Shown here: one piece after another, positions 23,086 to 31,579 of the stretch
Position numbering within the stretch: position 1 is the first letter of the stretch
How the letters are laid out: each line of letters opens with the position of its first letter
Origin: Goodfellowiella coeruleoviolacea
GTDB lineage: Bacteria > Actinomycetota > Actinomycetes > Mycobacteriales > Pseudonocardiaceae
DNA length: 64,000 nt
Assembly (NCBI RefSeq): GCF_024171785.1
Contig: NZ_JAMTCK010000002.1
Location: forward strand, 62,001-126,000
Direction of reading: 5' to 3'
Position numbers and translations under genes: made by a program
The notes under the pieces: model-generated
What the model was told of the DNA's origin: nothing
Databases searched by the model: none
What the model saw: only the letters and a program-made list of their open reading frames with translations

Positions 23086-24702
23086 ATGGCAAGCATGTCC
23101 ACCGTGGAACACGGGCTGTGCGACCTCGCGCTCGACGGCTGTCGACTGACCGTGGACGACGTGGTGACGGTGGCCCGCCACCCGGACACGGCCAGGGTCA
23201 CCCTCGCGCCCGACGCGGTGCGCCGGATGCGCCAGTCCAACGCGTTGAAGCACCAGCTGATCGACACCGGGGCCCCCATCTACGGGGTCACCTCGGGTTT
23301 CGGTGACAGCAACACGCGGCAGATCTCCCGGCGCAAGACCGAGGCACTGCAGCAGGGGCTGATCCACTTCCTCGGCGCCGGCACCGGCCCGCACGCGGCC
23401 CCGGAGGTGGTCCGGGCCACCATGCTGGTCAGGACCAACTGCCTGGCCAGGGGGAACTCCGGGGTGCGCCCGGAACTCGTCCAGCTGCTGGTGGACTGCC
23501 TCAACCAGGACATCCTGCCGATGGTGCCCGAGCGCGGCTCGGTCGGCGCCAGCGGCGACCTGGTGCCGCTGAGCTACCTCGCCATGCTGGTCACGGGGGA
23601 GGGCACCGTGCTGCACGCCGGCGAGACCAAGCCCGCGGCGGTCGCGCTGCGGCAGGCCAACCTGGAGCCGCTGCGGTTGGAGGCCAAGGAGGGCCTGGCC
23701 CTGGTCAACGGGACCTCGTTCATGTCCGGCTTCGCCGTGCTGGCCCTGTACGACGCCGAGGAGCTGGCCTTCGCCGCCGACCTGTGCACGGCCATGGCCT
23801 GCCAGGTGCTGCTGGGCAACCCGGCCCACTTCGCCGAGTTCCTGGACCGCCAGAAGCCCTACCGGGGGCTGGAGGTCAGCTCGGCGACGGTCCGCCACCT
23901 GCTCGCCGGGGCGGGCGGGACCGGGCCGGGCGGCTGCTGCGTCGAGAGCATGCCGGCCGACCAGGAGTTCCGCCGGCTGGAACACCCGATCCAGGACCGG
24001 TACTCGGTCCGCTGCGGCCCGCACGTGACCGGCGTGCTCAGGGACACCGCGTCCTGGGTGCGCGAGTGGCTGACCGTGGAGATCAACTCGTCGAACGACA
24101 ACCCGCTGTTCGACGTCGCCGGCCAGACCGTGCACAACGGCGGCAACTTCTACGGCGGCCACGTGGGCCAGGCCATGGACGCGCTCAAGACCGCGGTGGC
24201 CAGCGTGGGCGACCTGCTGGACCGGCAGCTCGAACTGGTCGTGGACGAGAAGTTCAACAACGGGCTGACGGCCAACCTGGTGGCCGCCCACGAGGCGGGT
24301 GACTGGGAGGCCGGGCTGCACCACGGCTTCAAGGGGATGCAGCTCAGCGCGTCCGCGCTGGCCGCCGAGGCGCTGAAGTGGACCATGCCGGGCACCTCGT
24401 TCTCCCGGTCCACCGAGGCGCACAACCAGGACAAGGTGAGCATGGGCACGATCGCCGCGCGGGACGCCCGGTCCGTGGTGGAGCTGGTCCGCGAGATCAC
24501 CGCGATCCACCTGCTGGCCCTGTGCCAGGCGGCCGACCTGCGCGGGCTGGACGTGCTCAGCAAGCCCACCAAGCTGGCGCACCGGTACGTGCGCAAGGTC
24601 GCCCCGTTCGTGGACCGGGACCGGCCACTGGACCGGGAGATCGAGCGGGTGGCCGCGTTGGTCGGCTCGGGTGAGCTGCGCAGCGTGATGACCGAGGCGT
24701 GA
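23086..24702 (+). CDS. MIO-type aromatic ammonia-lyase/aminomutase, Phe-type
   Basis: A 538-residue member of the histidine/phenylalanine ammonia-lyase superfamily. The Ala-Ser-Gly that cyclises to the MIO cofactor is in GSVGASGDLVPLSYLA. The mobile lid Tyr is in the N-terminal GVTSGFG loop region, and QDRYSVRCGPHVTG and NSSNDNPLF are conserved active-site segments. The substrate switch reads IHFLGAGTG. Phe-Leu at this site is typical of phenylalanine enzymes, whereas tyrosine enzymes have His-Leu. It therefore probably makes trans-cinnamate or beta-phenylalanine. ATG 23086 is chosen; GTG 23071 overlapping the CCR stop is an alternative. Directly following the CCR, it suggests cinnamate supply for a benzylmalonyl-CoA-type extender. 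Lyase versus mutase cannot be told from sequence alone. Confidence 0.9.
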   Translation: MASMSTVEHGLCDLALDGCRLTVDDVVTVARHPDTARVTLAPDAVRRMRQSNALKHQLIDTGAPIYGVTSGFGDSNTRQISRRKTEALQQGLIHFLGAGTGPHAAPEVVRATMLVRTNCLARGNSGVRPELVQLLVDCLNQDILPMVPERGSVGASGDLVPLSYLAMLVTGEGTVLHAGETKPAAVALRQANLEPLRLEAKEGLALVNGTSFMSGFAVLALYDAEELAFAADLCTAMACQVLLGNPAHFAEFLDRQKPYRGLEVSSATVRHLLAGAGGTGPGGCCVESMPADQEFRRLEHPIQDRYSVRCGPHVTGVLRDTASWVREWLTVEINSSNDNPLFDVAGQTVHNGGNFYGGHVGQAMDALKTAVASVGDLLDRQLELVVDEKFNNGLTANLVAAHEAGDWEAGLHHGFKGMQLSASALAAEALKWTMPGTSFSRSTEAHNQDKVSMGTIAARDARSVVELVREITAIHLLALCQAADLRGLDVLSKPTKLAHRYVRKVAPFVDRDRPLDREIERVAALVGSGELRSVMTEA

Positions 24703-24722
24703 GCGGCGACGAACCCACCGTG

Positions 24723-24749
24723 CCCGGCCCGCCGTGCTGGCGGGCCGGG
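24723..24749. terminator. Bidirectional terminator hairpin
   Basis: Perfect 11-bp stem CCCGGCCCGCC / GGCGGGCCGGG with loop GTGCT, in the 55-bp gap between convergent genes. Confidence 0.8.
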
Positions 24750-24757
24750 TGGTGGCC

Positions 24758-25969
24758 TCAGGCCGCGGCGAGGGCGTCCGCCCAGGACGAGCCCGACTTG
24801 ATCCGCGCCTGCCACTGGCGGAGCGCACGGACCTTGCGCACGCCGAGCACACCGGCCAGGCGCGTGCCCCGGCGGTAGAGCGCGACGAACTCGCCGTCCT
24901 CGATCGCGCCGTCGACCACGCGCACCTCGTCGTGGTCGCGCAGCAGGCCGAACGCCTGGATCTTGAGGTCGTACTGGTCGGACCAGAAGTAGGGCACCGG
25001 GGTGAACGGCTCGTCGGTCCGGCCGAGCACGGCCCGCGCGACGTAGAGGCCCTGCTCCCCGGCGTTGGTGCGGTGTTCGAGCCGGACCTGGGTGGCGAAC
25101 CCCGGGTGGTACCAGCTGGCCACGTCCCCGACCGCGTACACGCCGGGGGCCGCCGCGCAGAACTGGTCGCAGCGCACCCCGTCGGAGCAGTCGAGCCCGC
25201 TGCCGGCGAGCCAGCCGGTGGCGGGAACCGAGCCGATGGCCACCACGACGACGTCCGCGGTGATGGTGCTGCCGTCGGCGAGCACGACCCGGTCGACCGC
25301 GCCGTCCCGCGCGGTGAGTTCGGTGACGGCGGCGCCCGGCCCGGTGCGGACGGACACACCTCGGTCGCGGTGCAGCGCGGCCAGCATGGTGCCGACCTCC
25401 ACCCCGACCGCGGCGGCGAGCGGCACCGGCGCTGGTTCGACCAGGTGGACCTCGGTGCCCAGGGTGCGGGCGGCGGCGGCCAGTTCGGTGCCGAGGAACC
25501 CGGCGCCGATGACGACCAGTCGGCGTCCCGGCCCCAGTTCGGCGCGCAGCGCGGTCGCGTCCGCGAGGGTGCGCAGGGTGTGCACGCCCCGTAAACCACT
25601 GGTCCCTGGCAGTGACCGCGGGTCGACACCGGTCGCGATGACCAGGGTGCCGAACGGCAGCCGGGTGCCGTCGGCCAGACTCACCACCCGCTCGGCGAGG
25701 TCGGCGCCGGTGGCCGTGGCGCCGACCCGGAGGTCGACGTCGAGATCGGCCAGCCCGGCCGCGTCGCAGAGCCGGACGCGGTCGGGCTCCCAGGTGCCGG
25801 TGAGGATGCCCTTGGACAGCGGTGGCCGGTCGTAGGGGAGTTCGGGTTCGGCGCCCACCCAGGTCAGCTGTCCGGTGAACCCGTTGGCGCGGACGCCTTT
25901 CACGGTCGCCAGCCCGGCTGCGCCCGCTCCGACGACCACGATGGGACCGGAATTGGTCACGCTGGTCAC
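24758..25969 (-). CDS. FAD-dependent ferredoxin/rubredoxin reductase
   Basis: About 403 residues. GTG 25969 is chosen because GAGGAAG lies just upstream and the N-terminal FAD-binding fold follows at once (VVVGAGAAGLATVKG). A second dinucleotide-binding GxGxxG is in VVIGAGFLGTELA for NAD(P)H. VYAVGDVASW is the C-terminal FAD motif, followed by a reductase C-terminal domain. These proteins pass electrons from NAD(P)H to a ferredoxin that serves P450s or dioxygenases. It is convergent with the biosynthetic operon, so it may be the redox partner of the cluster P450, though no ferredoxin gene is seen nearby. Family assignment is strong, cluster membership uncertain. Confidence 0.88.
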   Translation of the reverse strand: MTSVTNSGPIVVVGAGAAGLATVKGVRANGFTGQLTWVGAEPELPYDRPPLSKGILTGTWEPDRVRLCDAAGLADLDVDLRVGATATGADLAERVVSLADGTRLPFGTLVIATGVDPRSLPGTSGLRGVHTLRTLADATALRAELGPGRRLVVIGAGFLGTELAAAARTLGTEVHLVEPAPVPLAAAVGVEVGTMLAALHRDRGVSVRTGPGAAVTELTARDGAVDRVVLADGSTITADVVVVAIGSVPATGWLAGSGLDCSDGVRCDQFCAAAPGVYAVGDVASWYHPGFATQVRLEHRTNAGEQGLYVARAVLGRTDEPFTPVPYFWSDQYDLKIQAFGLLRDHDEVRVVDGAIEDGEFVALYRRGTRLAGVLGVRKVRALRQWQARIKSGSSWADALAAA

Positions 25970-26727
25970 CCCGACTTCCTCTCTCCCGCTCGGGCCCCGG
26001 GCCGCGTTCGGCCCCGGCCGGGCCACGCGCACGGCCGTGGCCCGTCTGCATGATCCTCCTGACCGGCCCGCCGTGATCTCCCGGTGGTGTGTGGTGGGGA
26101 TCACCGCCGGTGGGGCGCGCGCCGGCCCGCCCGGGCACACCTGTCCGGAGTGGACCGTGCGGGGCGGCACCGGCCGGTGGCTTCTCCGGGTCGCGGCCCT
26201 TCGGGAGGCGGCCCTCGGGAGGCGGCGGTCACCCGGGGCGGCGGGCGGCTGGTGCCGTGCGGGGGACGCGGTGGCGGAATAACCGACCCGGCCCCCGGCG
26301 TTACTCCGACCGGCGCACGCCCCGGCACCGCGGGCGCCCGGGATCGGCGGCGTTCGCGCGCGGTGGGCGTCTCGTCCGGCTGGCTGGGTGTTCCCGCTCG
26401 GCCGGGCGGGTTGGTGGACGCGCTGTTCCGGGTCGGCGTGCTGTCCCACCCGCGGTTGCTCCGCCCGCGCTGACCCGGGTCCGCTCCGTCCACAGTGAAC
26501 CGAGCCACCGGGTGATCCACTCACCGCGTTCGGGTGCCTCCGGTGCGTAGTCGGTCACCCGGCGGTGGAACGGGGAAGGTGGCGGGACGGACACGAATGC
26601 CCAAGTGTGTCAGTGGCTCCCGATATCCTCCAGTACGGTGAGTCGCCGGATCGGTGCCAACACCCGAATCGGCGCCAGCGCACCACCACAACCTTGTCCG
26701 CACGCCACGATCTGGGAGAACGGCCCT
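25970..26727. other. Intergenic region before parE
   Basis: About 760 bp of very GC-rich sequence with no supported gene. It separates the divergent reductase and topoisomerase genes and probably carries both promoters. No clear repeat or hairpin stands out. Confidence 0.5.
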
Positions 26728-28785
26728 GTGACTGCCTCAGCTGAGTCCCTCTACGGGGTCGACGACCTGACGCACCTGGAGGGTCTGGAAGCGGTTCGCA
26801 AGCGACCCGGCATGTACATCGGGTCCACGGACAGCCGCGGTGTCACCCACCTCTTCAACGAGGTCGTGGACAACTCCACCGACGAGGGTGTCGCCGGCCA
26901 CGCCACCCGGATCGTGGTGACCCTGCACGCCGACGGCAGCGTCCAGGTGGACGACGACGGCCGGGGCATCCCCACCGGTGTCCACGCCAAGACCGGCCTG
27001 TCCGGGGTCGAACTGGTGCTGACCCGGCTGCACGCCGGCGGCAAGTTCGGCGGTTCCGGCTACAAGACCTCCGGTGGCCTGCACGGCGTTGGCGCGTCCG
27101 CGGTGAACGCGCTGTCGTTGCGGCTGGACGTGACCGTCAAGCGCGACGGCAAGGTCCACCAGATGTCGTTCGCGCACGGCGAGCCCGGTGTGTTCGACGG
27201 TCCCGGCCCCAAGGCCAAGTTCGTCCGGCAGTCCGGCCTGCACGTCACCGGGAAGATGAAGCGCGGTGAGGCGACCGGCACGTCCATCCGCTACTGGCAC
27301 GACGCCCGCTACTTCGAGGCCGGTGCCGCGCTGGACACCGAGGCGGTGCGCACCAAGCTGCGCAACACCGCGTTCCTGGTCCCCGGCGTCACCTACGTGC
27401 TGCGCGACGCGACCGGCGGCTCGATCAGCGAGGAGACGTTCCACTTCCCCAACGGCCTCGCCGACATGGTCGAGTTCCTCAGCCCGGCCGGCGACCGGCC
27501 GGTCTGCGGCACCCTGGTGGTCACCGGCGAGGGCACCTACAAGGAGAACGTGGCCGACGAGAACGGCGTCATGCAGTCCAATGTGGAGCGACGCGCCGAG
27601 GTCGAGGTGGCGTTCCGGTGGGGCACCGGCTACGAGCGCACCATCGAGTGCTTCACCAACACCATCCGCAACGTCCACGGCGGCACCCACCGCAAGGGCT
27701 TCGACCGGGCGGCGCTGAAGGCGTTGCAGGAGGCCATCTCCAAGACCCGCGGCCTGCTCAAGCCCAAGGAGGACATGCCAACCCTCGACGACGTCCTCGA
27801 AGGCATGACCGCCGTCATCCACGTGCGCATCCCCGAGCCGCAGTTCACCTCGCAGACCAAGGACGAGCTGTCCACGGCCGGGATCACCAAGGTCATCCAG
27901 GGCGTGGTCGAACGCCAGATCAAGGCGTGGGCGGAGGACCGCAGGACGCGGACCGAGGCCAAGACGGTCCTGCAGAAGATCGTGGACGCCGCCCGCGTCC
28001 GGCTGACCCAGAAGCAGCAGAAGGACGCCGCCCGCCGCAAGACCGCGCTGGAGGGCGCGGCCATGCCGGCCAAGCTCGTGGACTGCCGCACCACCGGCGT
28101 GGCCCGCAGCGAACTGTTCCTGGTCGAGGGGGACAGCGCGCTGGGGTCGGCCCGGCTCGCGCGGGTCTCGGAGTACCAGGCGCTGCTGCCGCTGCGCGGC
28201 AAGATCCTCAACGTGCAGAAGGCCAGCCTGGCCGACACGCTCAAGAACGCCGAGATCGCCTCGATCGTGCAGGTGCTCGGCGCGGGCACGGGACGCACCT
28301 TCGACCTGTCCGCCATGCGCTACGGCCGGGTCATCCTGATGGCCGACGCCGACGTGGACGGCTCGCACATCCGGACCCTGCTCATCACGCTGTTCGCCCG
28401 GTACATGCGCCCGGTCATCGAGGACGGCCGGCTGTACGCGGCCATGCCGCCGCTGCACAAGATCACCACCAGGGGCCGCAACCCCGAGACGATCTTCACC
28501 TTCACCCAGCGGGAGATGGAGCAGACGGTCAGCCGGCTGGAGAAGGCGGGCAAGCAGGTCGTCACGCCGGTGCCCCGGTTCAAGGGCCTCGGCGAGATGG
28601 ACGCCGAGGAGTTGTGGGAGACCACGATGAACCCGGCCACCCGCTCGGTCCGCCGGATCACCCTCGACGACGTCGAGGCGGCGGAGGCCGCGCTGGAACT
28701 GCTGATGGGGGAGAAGGTCGAACCGCGGCGAGCCTGGTTGGTCGAGTCGGCCGAACGGGTCGACCAGGAAGCCATCGACGCCTGA
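26728..28785 (+). CDS. parE: DNA topoisomerase IV subunit B (ParE/GyrB-like)
   Basis: A 685-residue type IIA topoisomerase ATPase subunit. The GHKL ATP site shows NEVVDNSTDEG, DDDGRGIP and GGLHGVGASAVNAL. The TOPRIM part has EGDSALGSARLAR, PLRGKILNV and the metal-binding DADVDG. GTG 26728 follows a GGGAG ribosome site; an upstream GTG at 26605 would add a low-complexity tail. The Arg corresponding to the aminocoumarin-contact Arg136 of E. coli GyrB is retained (KRDGK), so there is no sign of aminocoumarin resistance. It is paired with parC 65 bp downstream and not next to dnaA/dnaN/recF, which argues for topo IV rather than the replication-origin gyrase genes. It decatenates daughter chromosomes. 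Confidence 0.85.
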   Translation: MTASAESLYGVDDLTHLEGLEAVRKRPGMYIGSTDSRGVTHLFNEVVDNSTDEGVAGHATRIVVTLHADGSVQVDDDGRGIPTGVHAKTGLSGVELVLTRLHAGGKFGGSGYKTSGGLHGVGASAVNALSLRLDVTVKRDGKVHQMSFAHGEPGVFDGPGPKAKFVRQSGLHVTGKMKRGEATGTSIRYWHDARYFEAGAALDTEAVRTKLRNTAFLVPGVTYVLRDATGGSISEETFHFPNGLADMVEFLSPAGDRPVCGTLVVTGEGTYKENVADENGVMQSNVERRAEVEVAFRWGTGYERTIECFTNTIRNVHGGTHRKGFDRAALKALQEAISKTRGLLKPKEDMPTLDDVLEGMTAVIHVRIPEPQFTSQTKDELSTAGITKVIQGVVERQIKAWAEDRRTRTEAKTVLQKIVDAARVRLTQKQQKDAARRKTALEGAAMPAKLVDCRTTGVARSELFLVEGDSALGSARLARVSEYQALLPLRGKILNVQKASLADTLKNAEIASIVQVLGAGTGRTFDLSAMRYGRVILMADADVDGSHIRTLLITLFARYMRPVIEDGRLYAAMPPLHKITTRGRNPETIFTFTQREMEQTVSRLEKAGKQVVTPVPRFKGLGEMDAEELWETTMNPATRSVRRITLDDVEAAEAALELLMGEKVEPRRAWLVESAERVDQEAIDA

Positions 28786-28850
28786 GCCGGCTGCGCGCAC
28801 CCGTGTGGCACAGGGCAGGACTGCAGATCGGTCAAGAGGAGTACTGAGCA

Positions 28851-31337
28851 ATGGCACGCCGCAAGGGCATGCAGACCAGGGTCGACCCCTCCGCCTTCGA
28901 CCAGGCGGGTGCGCACGTGTTCGACAACTCGGTCAAGACCGAGATCGAGACGTCCTACCTGGAGTACGCGTACTCGGTCATCCACTCCAGGGCGCTGCCG
29001 GACGCGCGCGACGGCCTCAAGCCGGTGCACCGCCGCATCCTGTTCTCCATGCACGAGCAGGGGTACCGGCCCACCCACGCCTACGTGAAGTCCTCCCGCG
29101 TGGTGGGCGACTGCATGGGCAAGTACCACCCGCACGGCGACACCGCGATCTACGACGCCATGGTGCGCCTGGCCCAGGACTTCTCCATGAACGTGCCGCT
29201 GGTCGACGGGCACGGCAACTTCGGCTCCCCGGACGACGGGCCGGCCGCCAGCCGGTACACCGAGGCGCGGATGTCCCGGGAGGCCATGCTGCTGGTCGGG
29301 GAACTCGGCGAGGACACCGTCGACTTCCGGCCGAACTACGACGGATCCCTGGAGGAGCCGTCGGTGCTGCCGGCGGCGTTCCCCAACCTGCTGGTCAACG
29401 GCACGTCCGGGATCGCGGTCGGCATGGCCACCAACATGATCCCGCACAACCTGGGCGAGGTCATCGCGGCGGCGCGCTGGTTGATCAACCACCCGGCGGC
29501 CACGCTGGACAAGCTGATGGAGTTCGTGCCCGGCCCCGACCTGCCCACCGGTGGTGCGCTGCTCGGGCTCGACGAGGTCCGCAAGGCCTACGAGACCGGC
29601 CGCGGTGTGGTGCGGATGCGCGCCAAGGTGGAGATCGGGCCGCTGGAGGGCAGCCGAGGCCGGCAGGCCATCACCGTGACCGAACTGCCCTACGGCGTCG
29701 GGCCGGAGAAGATCATCGAGAAGATCACCGACGAGGTCAACAAGTCCAAGCGGCTGACCGGCATCGCCGACGTCAAGGACCTGACCGACCGGGAGAACGG
29801 CACCCGGCTGGTGATCGAGTGCAAGGTCGGGGTGAACCCGCAGGCGCTGCTGGCCGACCTGTACCGGCTGACCCCGCTGGAGCAGTCCTTCGGCATCAAC
29901 AACCTGGTGCTGGTGGACGGGCAGCCGCAGACCCTGGGGCTGAAGGCGCTGCTGGAGGTGTTCCTCGCGCACCGCTACGAGGTGGTCACCCGGCGGACCC
30001 GGTTCCGCCGCCGCAAGCGCGAGGAACGGCTGCACCTGGTCGAGGGCCTGCTCAAGGCGCTGCTGGACATCGACAAGGTGATCAAGCTGATCCGGGGCAG
30101 CGAGAACGCGCAGGACGCCAAGGACGGCCTGATGAAGCGGTTCGCCCTGTCCGAGATCCAGGCGACCTACATCCTGGACACCCCACTGCGCCGGTTGACC
30201 AAGTACGACCGGATCGAGCTGGAGGCCGAGCAGGAGCGGCTGCGCGCCGAGATCGCCGAGCTGTCCACGATCCTCGACGACGAGTCGGTGCTCAGGAAGG
30301 TCGTGTCCAGCGAGCTGGCCAAGATCGCCAAGGAGTTCCCGACCCCGCGGCGCACCACGCTCATCGACGGGGACCTCAAGGAGGTGCTGGCCGCGTCCCG
30401 GCCGGCGGGGCCGCTCGAAGTCGCCGACGACCCGTGCCAGGTCATCCTGTCCTCGACCGGGCTGATCGCCAGGACCGCGGCCGAGTCCGAGGAGGTGCCG
30501 GAGGGCCGTCGGCGCAGCGGTCGGGGCAAGCACGACACCATCGCCGCCCTGGTCCACTCCACCGCCCGCGGCCAGGTGCTGCTGGTCACCAACCTGGGCC
30601 GGGCGTTCAAGACCGACGTGTTGCCGCTGCCGGTGCTGCCCGAGCAGGAGGGCACGGTGTCGCTGCGCGGCGGCATGGCCGCCAGCGAGCTGGCGCCGCT
30701 GCAGGCCGGTGAGCGGGTGGTGGGCATCGCGCCACTGGGCGAGCAGGCCGCGGGCTCCCCGGGGTTGGCGCTGGGCACCAGGCAGGGCGTGGTGAAGATC
30801 TGCGCGCCCGAGTGGCCGGTTCGCTCCGACGAGTTCGAGGTGATCACCCTCAAGGAGGGTGACGAGGTGGTCGGCGCGAGCTGGCTGACCGACGGGGCCG
30901 AGAGCCTGGCGTTCGTGTCGTCGGACAGCTCGCTGCTGCGCTACGCCGCGTCGCTGGTCCGGCCCCAGGGGCTGCGCGGCGGCGGCATGGCCGGGATCAA
31001 CCTGGCGGCCGGCGCCCGGGTGGTGTTCTTCGGCGCGGCGCGCACCGACGACGCCGAGCGCGGCGAGCCCATGGTCGTGACCACCACCGGGGAGACCACG
31101 AAGGTGACGCCGTTCAGCGTCTACCCGGCCAAGGGCCGCGCCACCGGCGGTGTGCGCACCCAGCGCTTCCTCAAGGGCGAGAGCGAGCTGGCCCTGGCGT
31201 GGATCGGACCGCACCCGGTCGGCGCCACGCGCACCGGCTCGCCCGTGGAACTGCCCGAGGTGGACCCCCGGCGGGACGGGTCCGGCGCGGCCGGCGCCTG
31301 CCCGCAGGTGGTCGGGCACCTGATCGAACGAGCCTGA
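28851..31337 (+). CDS. parC: DNA topoisomerase IV subunit A (ParC/GyrA-like)
   Basis: An 828-residue DNA-cleavage subunit partnering the upstream parE. The catalytic tyrosine is Tyr136 in [10 protein letters not shown]. The quinolone region reads [12 protein letters not shown], with Thr at the position of E. coli GyrA Ser83 and Asp at position 87. The C-terminal beta-pinwheel is present, but I see no QRRGGKG GyrA box, which supports decatenase rather than supercoiling gyrase. The start has a good AGGAG site in the 65-bp gap from parE, so the two form an operon. A strong hairpin follows the stop. Confidence 0.87.
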   Translation: MARRKGMQTRVDPSAFDQAGAHVFDNSVKTEIETSYLEYAYSVIHSRALPDARDGLKPVHRRILFSMHEQGYRPTHAYVKSSRVVGDCMGKYHPHGDTAIYDAMVRLAQDFSMNVPLVDGHGNFGSPDDGPAASRYTEARMSREAMLLVGELGEDTVDFRPNYDGSLEEPSVLPAAFPNLLVNGTSGIAVGMATNMIPHNLGEVIAAARWLINHPAATLDKLMEFVPGPDLPTGGALLGLDEVRKAYETGRGVVRMRAKVEIGPLEGSRGRQAITVTELPYGVGPEKIIEKITDEVNKSKRLTGIADVKDLTDRENGTRLVIECKVGVNPQALLADLYRLTPLEQSFGINNLVLVDGQPQTLGLKALLEVFLAHRYEVVTRRTRFRRRKREERLHLVEGLLKALLDIDKVIKLIRGSENAQDAKDGLMKRFALSEIQATYILDTPLRRLTKYDRIELEAEQERLRAEIAELSTILDDESVLRKVVSSELAKIAKEFPTPRRTTLIDGDLKEVLAASRPAGPLEVADDPCQVILSSTGLIARTAAESEEVPEGRRRSGRGKHDTIAALVHSTARGQVLLVTNLGRAFKTDVLPLPVLPEQEGTVSLRGGMAASELAPLQAGERVVGIAPLGEQAAGSPGLALGTRQGVVKICAPEWPVRSDEFEVITLKEGDEVVGASWLTDGAESLAFVSSDSSLLRYAASLVRPQGLRGGGMAGINLAAGARVVFFGAARTDDAERGEPMVVTTTGETTKVTPFSVYPAKGRATGGVRTQRFLKGESELALAWIGPHPVGATRTGSPVELPEVDPRRDGSGAAGACPQVVGHLIERA

Positions 31338-31355
31338 CGCCCGCTCCCGGCTGAT

Positions 31356-31393
31356 CCCGGGCCCCGGCCGCCACCCGGTGGTCGGGGCCCGGG
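31356..31393. terminator. Terminator hairpin after parC
   Basis: An 11-bp outer stem CCCGGGCCCCG / CGGGGCCCGGG, with a 16-base interior that itself can pair (CCACC/GGTGG), beginning 19 bp after the parC stop. Confidence 0.75.
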
Positions 31394-31579
31394 TGTGTCC
31401 GCACTGCCACCTGTCCTCCAATCAACTTCCAATCCGGTTCCAATCCCCGGTGGCCAGGCTTGGCCACGACAGGTAACCGGAGCGGCACTGGAGGTCGGTG
31501 TGCTTTCTCGGATCAGCCAAGTCAGGCGTGTTGTGCCTGTCCCGCCCTGCTTCCGGCACGGCAGACAGGGAGTCCGGTC

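Noticed and set aside
23086-24702. Tyrosine aminomutase (enediyne type)
   Set aside because: The substrate switch is Phe-Leu rather than the His-containing Tyr type, and no enediyne genes are present.
26728-31337. Topoisomerase pair as a self-resistance target for the neighbouring cluster
   Set aside because: The aminocoumarin-contact Arg is retained, the pair looks like ordinary topo IV, and antimycin-type products are not topoisomerase inhibitors.
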